Below, in pieces: positions 23,671 through 33,549 of a stretch of 64,000 nucleotides of DNA (position 1 is its first letter; each line of letters begins with the position of its first letter). The stretch lies in assembly GCF_024362345.1 (NCBI RefSeq), contig NZ_CP101505.1, positions 2,377,501-2,441,500 of the forward strand, given 5' to 3'. The stretch comes from Polaribacter dokdonensis. Lineage in GTDB: Bacteria > Bacteroidota > Bacteroidia > Flavobacteriales > Flavobacteriaceae. The notes below the pieces were generated by a model. It worked only from the letters and a program-made list of their open reading frames with translations. It made no database searches and was not told the DNA's origin. The position numbers and the translations under genes are program-made.

Positions 23671-25257
23671 ATGAAAGACTTTTCTAATTTAATAAGTGCT
23701 ATAGAAATCACCAATAAAACCAATGCTAAAATTGAAGCTTTGGTTAGTTATTTTAAAACTGCTCCAGACAAAGATAAATTGTGGCTAATTGCATTGTTTA
23801 CAGGTAAAAGACCAAGTAGACCTGTAAAATCAAATTTAATGAAAGGTTGGGTGATGGAAATTACGCAACTTCCTGAATGGCTTTTTTTAGAAAGCTATTC
23901 TTCTGTGGGAGATTTAGGAGAAACCATTGCTTTGCTTTTACCAAATCCTGAAAATGAAATTGAAAAAGCACTACATGTTTGGATTGATGAACTAATCAAT
24001 CTAAAATCAAAAACAGACGAAGAAAAGAAAGCATATGTTTTAAATGCTTGGAATGGTTTAAAAGCTCAAGAGCGTTTAATTTTTAATAAACTAATTGGTG
24101 GTAGTTTTAGAATTGGAGTTTCTAAAAAAACACTAGTAAATGCATTGGCAAAATTATCAGGTATAGATGCCAACCAATTAATGCACAGTATCATTGGTAA
24201 TTGGACTCCAGACACCATCACTTTTGATGAATTGTTGAGTGGAGAACACATTAATTACGACAATTCTAAACCCTATCCTTTCTGCTTGGCTTACGCTTTA
24301 GAAAAAGATTTAGAAAATTTGGGTGATGAAAATGATTGGCAAGTAGAATACAAATGGGATGGAATTCGTGGACAAATTATTAAAAGAGAAGATGAGGTTT
24401 TTATTTGGTCTAGAGGAGAAGAGTTGGTTACGCAACAATTTCCAGAAATTGTAGAAGCAGTATTACAATTGGAAGGTAGTTTTGTAATTGATGGAGAAAT
24501 TTTAGCCATAAAAGACAGTGCAGTATTGCTTTTTAATGATTTACAAAAACGTTTAAATCGTAAAAATGTAACTAAAAAATTACTAGAAGAAGTACCTGTT
24601 GGTTTATATATTTATGATATTTTAGAAATTGATGGCATAGATTTACGTGAAAAATCTATAGCTGATAGACGCTTAAGATTAGAGGCTTTATTTCAACAAA
24701 ATAAAAGTAATATGCTTAAATTATCTGAGGTTATCAATTTTAAGAATTGGAACGAATTAGATGATTTAAGAAATGCAGCAAGAAGTTTTAATTCAGAAGG
24801 TTTAATGCTAAAAAAGAAATCTTCTATATATCATGTAGGTCGTAAAAAAGGCGATTGGTGGAAATGGAAAGTAGATCCTTTAACAATAGATGCTGTAATG
24901 ATTTACGCGCAAAAAGGTAGTGGAAGAAGAAGCTCTAAATACACAGATTATACATTTGCAGTTCAAAATGATGATAAATTAGTAACTGTAGCCAAAGCAT
25001 ATTCAGGTTTAACAGATAAAGAAATTACCGAAATTTCTAGATGGGTAAATAAAAATGCCATCGAAAAATTTGGGCCTGTTAGAACTGTAAAACCTGAGTT
25101 AGTTTTCGAAATTGCTTTTGAAGGTATTGCCTATAGTAAACGTCATAAAAGTGGAGTTGCACTTCGTTTTCCAAGAATGAAACGTTGGCGAAAAGATAAA
25201 ACTGTAAAAGATATTGATACCATAGAAAGTGTAAAAGCATTAATTGAAGCAAACTAG
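23671..25257 (+). CDS. ATP-dependent DNA ligase of the ligase-associated repair cluster
   Basis: Seals DNA nicks using ATP. The 528-residue protein has an N-terminal DNA-binding domain (about 1-200), a nucleotidyltransferase core with the adenylated lysine in EYKWDGIRG (Lys228), motif III (GLYIYDILEIDG), motif IV (SEGLMLKKKSSIYHVG) and motif V (WWKWK), and a C-terminal OB domain (from about 415). This is the bacterial ATP-ligase branch that travels with an exonuclease, a DEXH helicase and a PdeM phosphoesterase. NAD-dependent LigA, needed for replication, should be elsewhere. The helicase overlaps its 3' end. Confidence 0.94.
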   Translation: MKDFSNLISAIEITNKTNAKIEALVSYFKTAPDKDKLWLIALFTGKRPSRPVKSNLMKGWVMEITQLPEWLFLESYSSVGDLGETIALLLPNPENEIEKALHVWIDELINLKSKTDEEKKAYVLNAWNGLKAQERLIFNKLIGGSFRIGVSKKTLVNALAKLSGIDANQLMHSIIGNWTPDTITFDELLSGEHINYDNSKPYPFCLAYALEKDLENLGDENDWQVEYKWDGIRGQIIKREDEVFIWSRGEELVTQQFPEIVEAVLQLEGSFVIDGEILAIKDSAVLLFNDLQKRLNRKNVTKKLLEEVPVGLYIYDILEIDGIDLREKSIADRRLRLEALFQQNKSNMLKLSEVINFKNWNELDDLRNAARSFNSEGLMLKKKSSIYHVGRKKGDWWKWKVDPLTIDAVMIYAQKGSGRRSSKYTDYTFAVQNDDKLVTVAKAYSGLTDKEITEISRWVNKNAIEKFGPVRTVKPELVFEIAFEGIAYSKRHKSGVALRFPRMKRWRKDKTVKDIDTIESVKALIEAN

Positions 25258-27706
25258 AAAATTGAGCAATTTTAAACAAACCCAAGGTTACCAAATCATT
25301 CAAAATTGGATGGAAGAAAAAGGTCATGAACCTTTTAGTTTTCAATCGCAAACTTGGGAACGTTTTCATAATAATTTTAGTGGAATGGTTGTAGCACCAA
25401 CAGGTTTTGGAAAAACGTTTTCTGTTTTTTTAGGTGTTGTTATCGATTATTTAAATCATCCTAATAAGTATAAAAAAGGATTAAAATTAATATGGATTAG
25501 TCCTTTAAGATCTTTAGCCAAAGACTTGGCAAAAGCCATGAATGATGTTGTAGAAGAAATTGGTTTAGATTGGGCTGTTGAGGTTAGAAATGGAGATACA
25601 CCAACCAAAGATAGAAGACGTCAAGAACGTTTAATGCCAGATGTTTTACTAACAACTCCAGAAACATTACACTTACTTTTTTCTCAGAAAAAAAATTCAA
25701 GATGGTTTAAAAACGTAAACTGTATTGCTGTTGATGAGTGGCATGAATTGTTAGGTTCAAAACGTGGTGTGTTAACAGAACTAGCAATTGCCAGAATTCG
25801 AAATCTATCACCATCATTAAGAATTTGGGGAATCTCAGCAACCATTGGTAATTTAGAAGAAGCCAAAGATGTTTTAATTCCTTATGAGGTTAAAACAACT
25901 ATGATTCGTGCTAAAGAAAAGAAGAGAATCAAAATTACTTCTTTATTGCCAGATCAAGTAGAAGAATTGTCTTGGGCAGGTCATTTAGGCAAACAAATGA
26001 GCTCTAAAATAATTCCTATTATTTATGAAAATACAACCACTTTAATTTTTACAAATACTAGAAATCAAAGTGAGCTTTGGTATCAAATAATTATTGATGA
26101 AGAGCCAGATTTAATTGGTCAAATTGCAATTCATCATGGTTCTATAGATAAAGTACAACGTAATTGGATTGAAGAAGCCATTTCAAAAGGGTTATTAAAA
26201 GCAGTAGTTTGTACTTCTTCTTTAGATTTAGGTGTAGATTTTAAACCAGTAGATTGTGTAATTCAAATTGGTTCTGCTAAAGGAATAGCACGTTTTATGC
26301 AAAGAGCAGGTAGAAGTGGGCATTCGCCTTTTGAAACCTCAAAAATGTATGCAGTTCCTACACATTCATTACAATTAATAGAAGTTGCAGCTGTAAAAGA
26401 AGCCGTAAAACAAAACGAAATAGAAGCTAGGCAACCTTATGTATTAACCTATGATATTTTAGTACAATTTTTAGTAACACTAGCAGTTGGTGAAGGTTTT
26501 AAACCAGAAGAAACTTATGAGTTTATCAAACAAATTCATGCTTTTCATTTTTTGACCAAAGAAGAATTTGATTGGTGTATACATTTTATAACCCAAGGAG
26601 GAAATACCTTAAAAAGTTACGAAGAGTTTCATAAAGTAGTCTTAGATGATGATGGCTTTTACAGAGTAAAAAGTAGGAGAATAGCAATGAATCACAGAAT
26701 GAATATTGGTGTAATTGTTAGCGAAGTTATGTTGTTTGTAAAATTCTTTTCTGGTGGTTATATTGGTATGGTTGAAGAGTATTTTATCTCAAAACTAAAA
26801 AAAGGTGATGCTTTTGTTTTAGGTGGTAAAGTTGTAGAAATTCAACAAATAAAAGACATGACAGTCTTAGTAAAAAGAAGTAAAAAGAAAAAAGCAATAA
26901 CACCAAGTTGGATGGGTGGAAGACTGCCTTTAACTTCTGGATTAACACATTTCTTACGTTTAAAATTAAGTGAAGCTTTAACACCAAACAACAGGGAAAA
27001 AGAATTGAAGTTCTTACACCCATTATTAAAAAGACAAGAAGCAAATTCTCACATACCAAGACATGATGAGTTTTTAATAGAAATGATTGAAACCAAAGAG
27101 GGTTTTCATTTGTTTGCCTATCCTTTTGAGGGTAGATTGGTGCATGAAATCATGGCTTCTTTAATTGCTTATAGAATTAGTCAAATTAAAAAGTTAACGT
27201 TTACAATTGCCATGAACGATTATGGTTTTGAGTTGTTGAGCGATCAAGAAATTCCGTTAACAGAAGATAATATGAATGCTATTTTTTCTAAAGAAAACTT
27301 AATTAAAGATGTTACAGCCAGTATAAATGCAAGTGAAATGGCTTCTCGTAAATTTAGAGATATTGCAGTTGTTGCAGGTTTAGTTATACAAACACAACCA
27401 GGAAATCGTAAAACAAATAAGAGTTTACAATCATCATCTGGTTTAATTTTTAGGGTTTTAAATGATTATGAACCTTCTAATTTATTATTGAAACAGGCTT
27501 ATAATGAGGTTTTTGATTATGAGCTAGAAAAAGTACGTTTACAAGCTGCTTTTCAACGTATTTCTAACAGTAAAATTATTTTAAAAAAAGCACGTAATTT
27601 TACACCTTTGAGCTTTCCTTTAAAAGTAGATAGCTTAAGAGGTACAATGAGTAATGAAGATTTAAGTAAACGTATAGAGCGTATACAAAAGCAGGCTTTA
27701 AAATGA
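25244..27706 (+). CDS. Ligase-associated DNA DEXH-box helicase (Lhr-core type)
   Basis: An 820-residue superfamily 2 helicase, the Lhr-core class. Motifs: VVAPTGFGKTF (Walker A), AVDEWHELLGSKRG (DEWH form of the DEXH box), GISATIGN (motif III), and AGRSGHSPFE (motif VI). ATP-driven 3'-5' unwinding is known for relatives. The start overlaps the ligase end by 14 bases: TTG 25244 gives the longest form and TTG 25262 is an alternative; there is no ATG nearby, so the exact start is uncertain. The downstream pdeM overlaps its stop by 4 bases (ATGA), indicating translational coupling. Confidence 0.92.
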   Translation: MKQTRKLSNFKQTQGYQIIQNWMEEKGHEPFSFQSQTWERFHNNFSGMVVAPTGFGKTFSVFLGVVIDYLNHPNKYKKGLKLIWISPLRSLAKDLAKAMNDVVEEIGLDWAVEVRNGDTPTKDRRRQERLMPDVLLTTPETLHLLFSQKKNSRWFKNVNCIAVDEWHELLGSKRGVLTELAIARIRNLSPSLRIWGISATIGNLEEAKDVLIPYEVKTTMIRAKEKKRIKITSLLPDQVEELSWAGHLGKQMSSKIIPIIYENTTTLIFTNTRNQSELWYQIIIDEEPDLIGQIAIHHGSIDKVQRNWIEEAISKGLLKAVVCTSSLDLGVDFKPVDCVIQIGSAKGIARFMQRAGRSGHSPFETSKMYAVPTHSLQLIEVAAVKEAVKQNEIEARQPYVLTYDILVQFLVTLAVGEGFKPEETYEFIKQIHAFHFLTKEEFDWCIHFITQGGNTLKSYEEFHKVVLDDDGFYRVKSRRIAMNHRMNIGVIVSEVMLFVKFFSGGYIGMVEEYFISKLKKGDAFVLGGKVVEIQQIKDMTVLVKRSKKKKAITPSWMGGRLPLTSGLTHFLRLKLSEALTPNNREKELKFLHPLLKRQEANSHIPRHDEFLIEMIETKEGFHLFAYPFEGRLVHEIMASLIAYRISQIKKLTFTIAMNDYGFELLSDQEIPLTEDNMNAIFSKENLIKDVTASINASEMASRKFRDIAVVAGLVIQTQPGNRKTNKSLQSSSGLIFRVLNDYEPSNLLLKQAYNEVFDYELEKVRLQAAFQRISNSKIILKKARNFTPLSFPLKVDSLRGTMSNEDLSKRIERIQKQALK

Positions 27707-28365
27707 TTCAAAACATTTCGATTATTTCTAAAACAATACCATGTAATGATGAGGTTTTAGAGTTAACCAATCAACGTGTTATTTATTGGAAAACCCAAAA
27801 AAGTTTAATTTTAAGTGATTTGCATATTGGTAAATCTGCACATTTTCAAAAAAGCGGAATTCCAATTCCTAAAAATGTTTTAACCACAGATTTAGAACGC
27901 TTAAAACAGCTTATTGAGCACTTTAATGCAGAAAATTTAATTATTGTTGGTGATTTATTTCATGCAGGATATAATTCTGATTTAGATGAATTTAAAAATT
28001 GGCTAGTACAATTTTCAAATTTAAAAATTCAATTGATAAAAGGGAATCATGACCGATTTTCGAACGCAATTTATGATCAGTTTCAAATTGAAGTTTTTAA
28101 AAAAGATTTATTCTTAAATTGCTTAAAGTTTGTGCACGATTTTGAAGAACCTTCTAATGATTTTTTTACAATTTCTGGGCATACACACCCAGGGGTTTTT
28201 ATAAAAGGTAAAGGTAGACAACGTATAAAATTACCTTGTTTTCAGGTTACAAACAATCAATTAATCTTACCCGCATTTAGTTTGTTTACAGGTTTAAATA
28301 CCAGAAGTGCGCCTAAAAATTGTAAAAATTATTGTTTTACAGATGATGGAATTTTTGAACTATAA
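27703..28365 (+). CDS. pdeM: Ligase-associated metallophosphoesterase PdeM
   Basis: A 220-residue calcineurin-like phosphoesterase. Motifs: LSDLHIGKSAHFQKSGIPIP, VGDLFHAG, IKGNHDRF and ISGHTHPGV supply the two-metal site. It is the fourth member of the DNA repair cluster and starts by ATGA overlap with the helicase stop. In relatives the protein is an Mn-dependent phosphoesterase; the likely job is trimming DNA ends for the adjacent ligase, an inference from cluster membership. Cytoplasmic. Confidence 0.92.
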   Translation: MIQNISIISKTIPCNDEVLELTNQRVIYWKTQKSLILSDLHIGKSAHFQKSGIPIPKNVLTTDLERLKQLIEHFNAENLIIVGDLFHAGYNSDLDEFKNWLVQFSNLKIQLIKGNHDRFSNAIYDQFQIEVFKKDLFLNCLKFVHDFEEPSNDFFTISGHTHPGVFIKGKGRQRIKLPCFQVTNNQLILPAFSLFTGLNTRSAPKNCKNYCFTDDGIFEL

Positions 28366-28377
28366 CTTATTAGAAAT

Positions 28378-28575
28378 ATGTTAGATTTTTTTAAAGAAGA
28401 ACCATCAATATTAAAAATAGTGTACGCAATAACTTTTGTGCTATTTTGGTATTATAGCTATTGTTTTTTTACAGACACACCTTTACTTCATAAATATATT
28501 CCTATAATTATGAACTGTGGAATTCTTCTTTTGATTTTTAGAAAAATCAATTATAATTCAAAACAAAGAAAATAA
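28378..28575 (+). CDS. Small two-helix membrane protein, function unknown
   Basis: A 65-residue protein with two hydrophobic stretches (about residues 13-31, IVYAITFVLFWYYSYCFF, and 40-54, YIPIIMNCGILLLIF) and a basic tail (KINYNSKQRK). It starts 12 bases after pdeM on the same strand, so it may be cotranscribed with the repair cluster, though I know of no such fifth member. Its stop is directly next to the end of thrC on the other strand. No family recognised; it could be a lineage-specific protein. Confidence 0.6.
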   Translation: MLDFFKEEPSILKIVYAITFVLFWYYSYCFFTDTPLLHKYIPIIMNCGILLLIFRKINYNSKQRK

Positions 28576-29859
28576 CTATGCATTCAGATAGTTTTTCAAG
28601 TCTTCGTAAGAACTAATTTTTAATGCTACCTTTTCTTTATCAATCACTTTTTTAATTTGCTGAGGTATTTCAACTTTAACAGGTAACGTACCTTCTACAA
28701 CATCTAAAAATTTAACAGGATGTGCAGTTTCTAAAAACACTCCAATTTCATTTTCTTTTAAACCATACTTTTCTAACCCTAAATAGCCAACAGCTCCATG
28801 AGGATCTGAAACATAACCAGAAATATCATAAATATCCTGCATCTTTTCACGAGTTTCATCATCAGAAAAAGAATAAGAAGAAAACGAATTTTTTAAAGTT
28901 TGTAGATCATTATTAAATAACTCTCTAATTCTAATAAAGTTACTAGGATTACCAACATCCATAGCATTAGAAATAGTTGCTTTAGATGGTTTTGGTTCGT
29001 AAACACCACTTTCTAAAAAGTTAGGTACAGTATCATTAACATTGGTAGAAGCCACAAAATGTTTAACTGGTAAACCCAATTTTTGAGCCATGATTCCTGC
29101 ACAAATATTTCCAAAATTTCCACTTGGTACAGAAAAAACGATGTCTTTCTTTTTTTGATGAAGCTCTTTGTAAGCAAAGAAAAAATAGAACATCTGAGGC
29201 AACCATCTTGCAATATTTATAGAGTTTGCAGAGGTTAGTTTTCTTGCAATTTCATCATCTAAAAAAGCTGTTTTTACCATTTCTTGGCAATCGTCAAAAA
29301 CACCATCAACCTCTAAAGCTGTAATATTTTTACCAAGTGTTGTGAGTTGCTTTTCTTGAATATCGCTCACTTTTCCTGAAGGATATAAAATAACAACGTT
29401 TACACCTTTGGCATCTAAAAAACCATTAGCAACAGCACCTCCTGTATCTCCAGAAGTGGCTACTAAAACTGTTACTTCCTCATCATTATTTGTATTAAAG
29501 TATTCTAAACATTGAGCCATAAATTTGGCACCAACATCTTTAAAAGCCATTGTTGGCCCATGAAAAAGCTCAAGAGAAGCAATATTATTATTGATTTCCA
29601 CAATTGGAAAATCGAACGTTAATGTGTTTTTAATGATGTCTTTTAAAATGTCTTCTGGTATTTCATTACCCACAAATTGTTTAATCACCTTGAATGCAAT
29701 TTCATGATTGGTGTAGTCAGAAATATTTTCGATAAATTCAGAAGATAGAGCTGTAATTTCATCAGGAAAATAAATACCTCTATCTTTTGCTAAGCCTTCT
29801 ATAACTGCTTTTTTAAAACTAGTTTTAGGTGATTTATGATGTAAACTATAATACTGCAT
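28576..29859 (-). CDS. thrC: Threonine synthase
   Basis: Last step of threonine synthesis: O-phosphohomoserine to threonine with PLP. The 427-residue protein has an N-terminal domain (YYSLHHKSPKTSFKKAV), the PLP lysine in GPTMAFKDVGAKFMA, and the phosphate loop VATSGDTGGAVA, followed by SANSINIARWLPQ and VPSGNFGN. This is the shorter class typical of Bacteroidetes and E. coli. It lies 1 base after the thrB stop and ends the thrABC operon. The stop adjoins, without a spacer, the stop of the small membrane protein on the other strand. Confidence 0.96.
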   Translation of the reverse strand: MQYYSLHHKSPKTSFKKAVIEGLAKDRGIYFPDEITALSSEFIENISDYTNHEIAFKVIKQFVGNEIPEDILKDIIKNTLTFDFPIVEINNNIASLELFHGPTMAFKDVGAKFMAQCLEYFNTNNDEEVTVLVATSGDTGGAVANGFLDAKGVNVVILYPSGKVSDIQEKQLTTLGKNITALEVDGVFDDCQEMVKTAFLDDEIARKLTSANSINIARWLPQMFYFFFAYKELHQKKKDIVFSVPSGNFGNICAGIMAQKLGLPVKHFVASTNVNDTVPNFLESGVYEPKPSKATISNAMDVGNPSNFIRIRELFNNDLQTLKNSFSSYSFSDDETREKMQDIYDISGYVSDPHGAVGYLGLEKYGLKENEIGVFLETAHPVKFLDVVEGTLPVKVEIPQQIKKVIDKEKVALKISSYEDLKNYLNA

Positions 29860-29860
29860 A

Positions 29861-30790
29861 TTAGTTCGATTCTAAAATTTTAATTCCTTTATCATTAATT
29901 TTTGAGGTAAATAAAGTATACGCTATTCCTGTGTTTTTATAACTTTCGTTAATTGCTGAGTGTACTTTATTAGCATCTTCATCACCTTTACATAACGCAA
30001 ATATAGTAGGTCCTGAACCTGAAATTCCTGCACCTAAAGCACCTGATTTTATAGCTGCATTTTTAACTTCATCAAAATGTGGAATTAGTTTTTTACGATA
30101 AGGTTCTACAATGATGTCAACCAAAGAATTGCTAATTAATTGATAATCTTCTCTATATAAACCACTAATTAAACCACCAACATTAGCCCATTGAGTAATG
30201 GCATCTTTTAAGTCTATTTTACTAGGTAAAACCGCTCTTGCATCTTTGGTTTTTACTTCAACTTGAGGATGAATAGCTACTAATTTCAATTCTTTTGGTA
30301 CAGGTAATTTTATAATTTCTAAAGGTTCATAACTTCTAATTAAAACAAAACCACCATAAATTGCTGCAGCTACATTATCTGCAATTTGTGAACCACAAGC
30401 TACTTCTTCACCAAACATGGCAAATTTTACCAATTCTAAATTCGAGTAAATATTTCCTAATAATTGATTCGCACCAAAAGCAGCACCTGCAGCACTTGCA
30501 GCAGAACTACCTAATCCACTTCCAGGAGAATAACCTTTAGAAATAGTTAATGCAACTCCAAAATCTGCATTTGCTTCATTCAGCATTTTTTTAACCACAG
30601 CACTTGCAGCATTTTCATCTACATTGTAAGATAAATTTGCGCCAGTTATAGCAGTAATTTTTACTCCTTTTTCTGCTGTTTTTATAAATGTCATTTCATC
30701 ACCAACAGTATCTACAGCAAACCCTAAAGAGTCGAAACCACAAGAAACATTGGCTACAGTTGCAGGAGAAAATAGTTTTAAATAGTTCAT
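29861..30790 (-). CDS. thrB: Homoserine kinase
   Basis: Makes O-phosphohomoserine from homoserine and ATP. The 309-residue GHMP kinase has the family signatures: LFSPATVANVSCGFDSLGFA at the N-terminus and the ATP loop PGSGLGSSAASAAGAAF (about residues 93-109), and near the C-terminus GALGAGISGSGPT. Cytoplasmic. It lies 3 bases after the thrA stop and 1 base before the thrC start, so the three genes are tightly coupled. Confidence 0.95.
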   Translation of the reverse strand: MNYLKLFSPATVANVSCGFDSLGFAVDTVGDEMTFIKTAEKGVKITAITGANLSYNVDENAASAVVKKMLNEANADFGVALTISKGYSPGSGLGSSAASAAGAAFGANQLLGNIYSNLELVKFAMFGEEVACGSQIADNVAAAIYGGFVLIRSYEPLEIIKLPVPKELKLVAIHPQVEVKTKDARAVLPSKIDLKDAITQWANVGGLISGLYREDYQLISNSLVDIIVEPYRKKLIPHFDEVKNAAIKSGALGAGISGSGPTIFALCKGDEDANKVHSAINESYKNTGIAYTLFTSKINDKGIKILESN

Positions 30791-30793
30791 TTT

Positions 30794-33232
30794 TTATTGA
30801 TTTGCTATTCGAATTACATCAGCAAAAATACCTGAAGCAGTAACATCTGCGCCTGCACCTGCACCTTTTATGATTAAAGGATTTTCTGGATATCTGTCTG
30901 TGAAAAATAATACAATATTATCACTTCCTTCTAAATTATAAAAAGGATGTTGAGCAGGAATTTCTTGTAAACCAACATTGGCTTTTCCGTTGATAAATTC
31001 AGCCACATATTTTAAACGTGAATTGTTTTTATGAGCCTTGGTAAATATTGATTGAAAGTGATTTTCATTCTTTTCTAATGATGCATAAAACGCTTCATTA
31101 TTAGAAGTATTTAAACTCTCTTCAGGTAAAAAAGGATTGTTTTTGATATCATCCAATTCTAATTGATAACCACTTTCGCGTGCTAAAATTAAAATTTTTC
31201 TGGCCACATCAATCCCACTTAAATCAATTTTTGGATCTGGTTCTGTATAACCTTCTTTTTGTGCTTGTTGTACAATATTTTTAAAAGTAGAATTTGCATT
31301 AAAATTATTAAATACAAAATTTAAACTACCAGATAAAACAGCCTGAATTTTATGAATTCTATCTCCTGAATTCACTAAGTTTTTTAAAGTATCTATTATT
31401 GGTAAACCTGCACCAACATTAGTTTCAAACAAAAAGGATGCATTATATTTTTTAGATAGATTTTTTAGATTTTTATAGTTGTTGTATTCAGAAGCACAAG
31501 CAATTTTATTACAAGTTACGACAGAAATACTATCTCTTAAATAGTTTGCATAGACTTCAGATACACTTTTATTTGCTGTATTATCTATAAATACGCTATT
31601 TCTTAAGTTCAGTTTTTTAACATGATCATGAAAAGATGCTAAAGAAGTTTCTTGCCCATTAGCTAATAAATCTTTCCAGTTTTTTAGGTTGATTCCAGAT
31701 TTATCAAAGTACATTTTTCTAGAGTTTGAAATACCAATAACTCTAATGTTTAACTTTAAGTTTTCTTTTAAGAACTTTTTTTGTTGATGAATTTGAGCTA
31801 AAACACGTTCACCTACATTTCCAACTCCTGTTACAAATAGATTAAGTTGTTTTGTGCGTTCTTCAAAAAACTCTTCATGCAAAGCGTTTAATGCTTTTTT
31901 TGCATCAAAACTATTTATTACAGCAGAAATGTTTTTTTCTGATGAGCCTTGAGCAATTGCTCTAACATTTACATTATTTCTACCTAAAGTGCTAAACATT
32001 TGACCACTTAAACCTTGATAGTTTTTCATGCTTTCTCCAACAACTGCAATAATTGCTAAATCGCTTTCTACACTAATAGGTTTTATTTTTTTTCTGTCTA
32101 TTTCAATACTAAAATTTGCTTCTAATATCTCTTTTGCTTTTTGAGCATCAGCATCATAAATACCAACACAAATTGAGTGTTCTGAAGAGGCTTGTGTAAT
32201 AAAAACTACGTTTATTTGGGCTAATGATAAAGCTTCAAATAATCGTTTAGAAAAACCAGGAATACCAATCATTCCTCCACCTTCTAATGTAATTAGGGTA
32301 ATTTCATCTATATGAGAAATTCCTTTTACATCACTTTTACTTTGTGGATTTTTACAAATTAATGTTCCTTCATTTTCTGGCGAAAATGTATTCTTTATTT
32401 TAATAGGAATATCTTTTCTTAAAGCAGGTTGAATTGTTGGTGGGTACAAAACTTTTGCTCCAAAATGAGAAAGTTCCATAGCTTCTTCATAAGAAATTTC
32501 TGGAATTGGATGTGCTTGTTTTACCACACTTGGATTGGCTGTAAACATTCCAGAAACATCTGTCCATATTTGTAATTCAGATGCATTTAATGCAGCAGCA
32601 TAAATAGCAGCAGAAAAATCAGAGCCTCCTCTTCCTAAAGTTGTTATTTCGTTCTCAGTATTCGAAGAAATAAAGCCTCCTAGAACAGTAACTTGATGTT
32701 TATTACTCTTGAAATAAGTGTGAATTAAATCATCTGTTTTATCAAAATTAACCTGAGCATTTAGATAAATATCGTTGGTAAGAATTAACTCTCTACTGTC
32801 TTTATGAGTTGCGTTTAAAATTTCTTTAGCTGCATTTGCAATGATATAAGATGATAGTCTTTCTCCAAAACTAGATACCTTTGCCAAAGTTTTATCAGAC
32901 AATTCCTGTAAAAGAAAAACACCTTCATAAATCGCATTTAATTTGGTAAATAGATTTACAACAGTTTCAGTAACTTCTTTTGAATTACTTTGAATTAAGT
33001 CGTCTATAACCTTAAAATGTAAGCTTTTTATTCCTTCTAAAATTTCCTTTGCTTCCTTTATGTTTTCTAAAGCCTTATTTGCACCTGCTAATAAATTATT
33101 GGTTGTTTTGCCAAATGCAGAAACTACAACTGCTACTTTATCTTGTTTAGAAGTATTTGCTACAATGCTTAATACTTGTTTTATGTTTTCTGAATTTGCT
33201 ACAGATGAGCCTCCAAATTTTAATACTTTCAT
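30794..33232 (-). CDS. thrA: Bifunctional aspartate kinase / homoserine dehydrogenase I
   Basis: The 812-residue fusion does the first and third steps of threonine synthesis. The aspartate kinase part starts VLKFGGSSVANSENIKQV (residues 2-19) and has GGSDFSAAIYA; ACT regulatory domains lie at about 310-450, where threonine binds to give feedback control. The homoserine dehydrogenase part begins near 460 with the NAD(P) motif VTGVGNVGERVL and has GSGLNFVF-like and FLFETNVGAGLPII segments. It is preceded by a threonine-rich leader peptide (33329-33433) and a hairpin, so transcription attenuation by threonine supply is likely. Intact and full length. Confidence 0.96.
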   Translation of the reverse strand: MKVLKFGGSSVANSENIKQVLSIVANTSKQDKVAVVVSAFGKTTNNLLAGANKALENIKEAKEILEGIKSLHFKVIDDLIQSNSKEVTETVVNLFTKLNAIYEGVFLLQELSDKTLAKVSSFGERLSSYIIANAAKEILNATHKDSRELILTNDIYLNAQVNFDKTDDLIHTYFKSNKHQVTVLGGFISSNTENEITTLGRGGSDFSAAIYAAALNASELQIWTDVSGMFTANPSVVKQAHPIPEISYEEAMELSHFGAKVLYPPTIQPALRKDIPIKIKNTFSPENEGTLICKNPQSKSDVKGISHIDEITLITLEGGGMIGIPGFSKRLFEALSLAQINVVFITQASSEHSICVGIYDADAQKAKEILEANFSIEIDRKKIKPISVESDLAIIAVVGESMKNYQGLSGQMFSTLGRNNVNVRAIAQGSSEKNISAVINSFDAKKALNALHEEFFEERTKQLNLFVTGVGNVGERVLAQIHQQKKFLKENLKLNIRVIGISNSRKMYFDKSGINLKNWKDLLANGQETSLASFHDHVKKLNLRNSVFIDNTANKSVSEVYANYLRDSISVVTCNKIACASEYNNYKNLKNLSKKYNASFLFETNVGAGLPIIDTLKNLVNSGDRIHKIQAVLSGSLNFVFNNFNANSTFKNIVQQAQKEGYTEPDPKIDLSGIDVARKILILARESGYQLELDDIKNNPFLPEESLNTSNNEAFYASLEKNENHFQSIFTKAHKNNSRLKYVAEFINGKANVGLQEIPAQHPFYNLEGSDNIVLFFTDRYPENPLIIKGAGAGADVTASGIFADVIRIANQ

Positions 33233-33328
33233 TTTGTAATTTTAAGTATTTACTTTTATAATATCTTTTAACTGAATTGCTTTTTGCAATACATGGTAAC
33301 CTGAAATAATATGAATAGAAATAAACCC

Positions 33329-33433
33329 CTAAAGGGTTGTAGTAGTTGTTGTAGAACGAGTTAAACCACTAAAAGTAGTTGCTACTAAAGTAGTAGTTAG
33401 AAGTTTTTGTGTATGTTTTTTAGATAAAATCAC
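33329..33433 (-). CDS. Threonine-rich leader peptide of the thr operon
   Basis: A 34-codon open frame on the reverse strand beginning GTG and ending TAG. It encodes 13 threonines, with a run of three (residues 13-15), a pair (19-20) and six in a row (28-33) just before a final Leu and the stop. The start lies 5 bases after the -7 box, so the mRNA would be nearly leaderless. The stop codon lies in the loop of the downstream hairpin. This is the expected form of a ribosome-sensing leader peptide ahead of thrA. There is no isoleucine run, unlike the E. coli thr leader, so only threonine would be sensed. Too short for ordinary gene calling. Confidence 0.72.
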   Translation of the reverse strand: MILSKKHTQKLLTTTLVATTFSGLTRSTTTTTTL

Positions 33434-33437
33434 ATCA

Positions 33438-33445
33438 CAAAAATA
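33438..33445 (-). promoter_or_regulatory. -7 promoter box of the thr operon
   Basis: The reverse strand reads TATTTTTG (TAnnTTTG), ending 5 bases before the GTG of the leader peptide. The nearest upstream TTG (33461-33463) is 15 bases away, a little short of the ideal 19. Confidence 0.5.
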
Positions 33446-33549
33446 GAAGTATTATTTATTCAAGGGTAATAGATTATCAATTATTTTCTAAAATTAGGCA
33501 ATAAATGAATTGTTGATAAAATACAATATAAAATAAAATGAAAAATGTA

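Larger units (their letters stand above)
33233..33549 (-). promoter_or_regulatory. thr operon leader region with attenuator-like hairpin
   Basis: About 317 bases without a large gene. On the reverse strand it contains a -7 box (33438-33445), a GTG-started leader peptide (33329-33433), a hairpin AACCC/GGGTT (33324-33338) whose left arm holds the last Thr and Leu codons, then a U-rich tail (about 33323-33312). GGTT inside the peptide gene (about 33365-33368 on the reverse strand) can pair with the AACC arm and could act as an antiterminator. A small hairpin ATTGC/GCAAT lies at about 33278-33292. The rest of the interval toward thrA shows nothing further. Structures were found by eye. Confidence 0.6.

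Noticed and set aside
33278..33292. ATTGC/GCAAT hairpin near thrA as a second terminator
   Set aside because: It has no T-run on the thrA strand.
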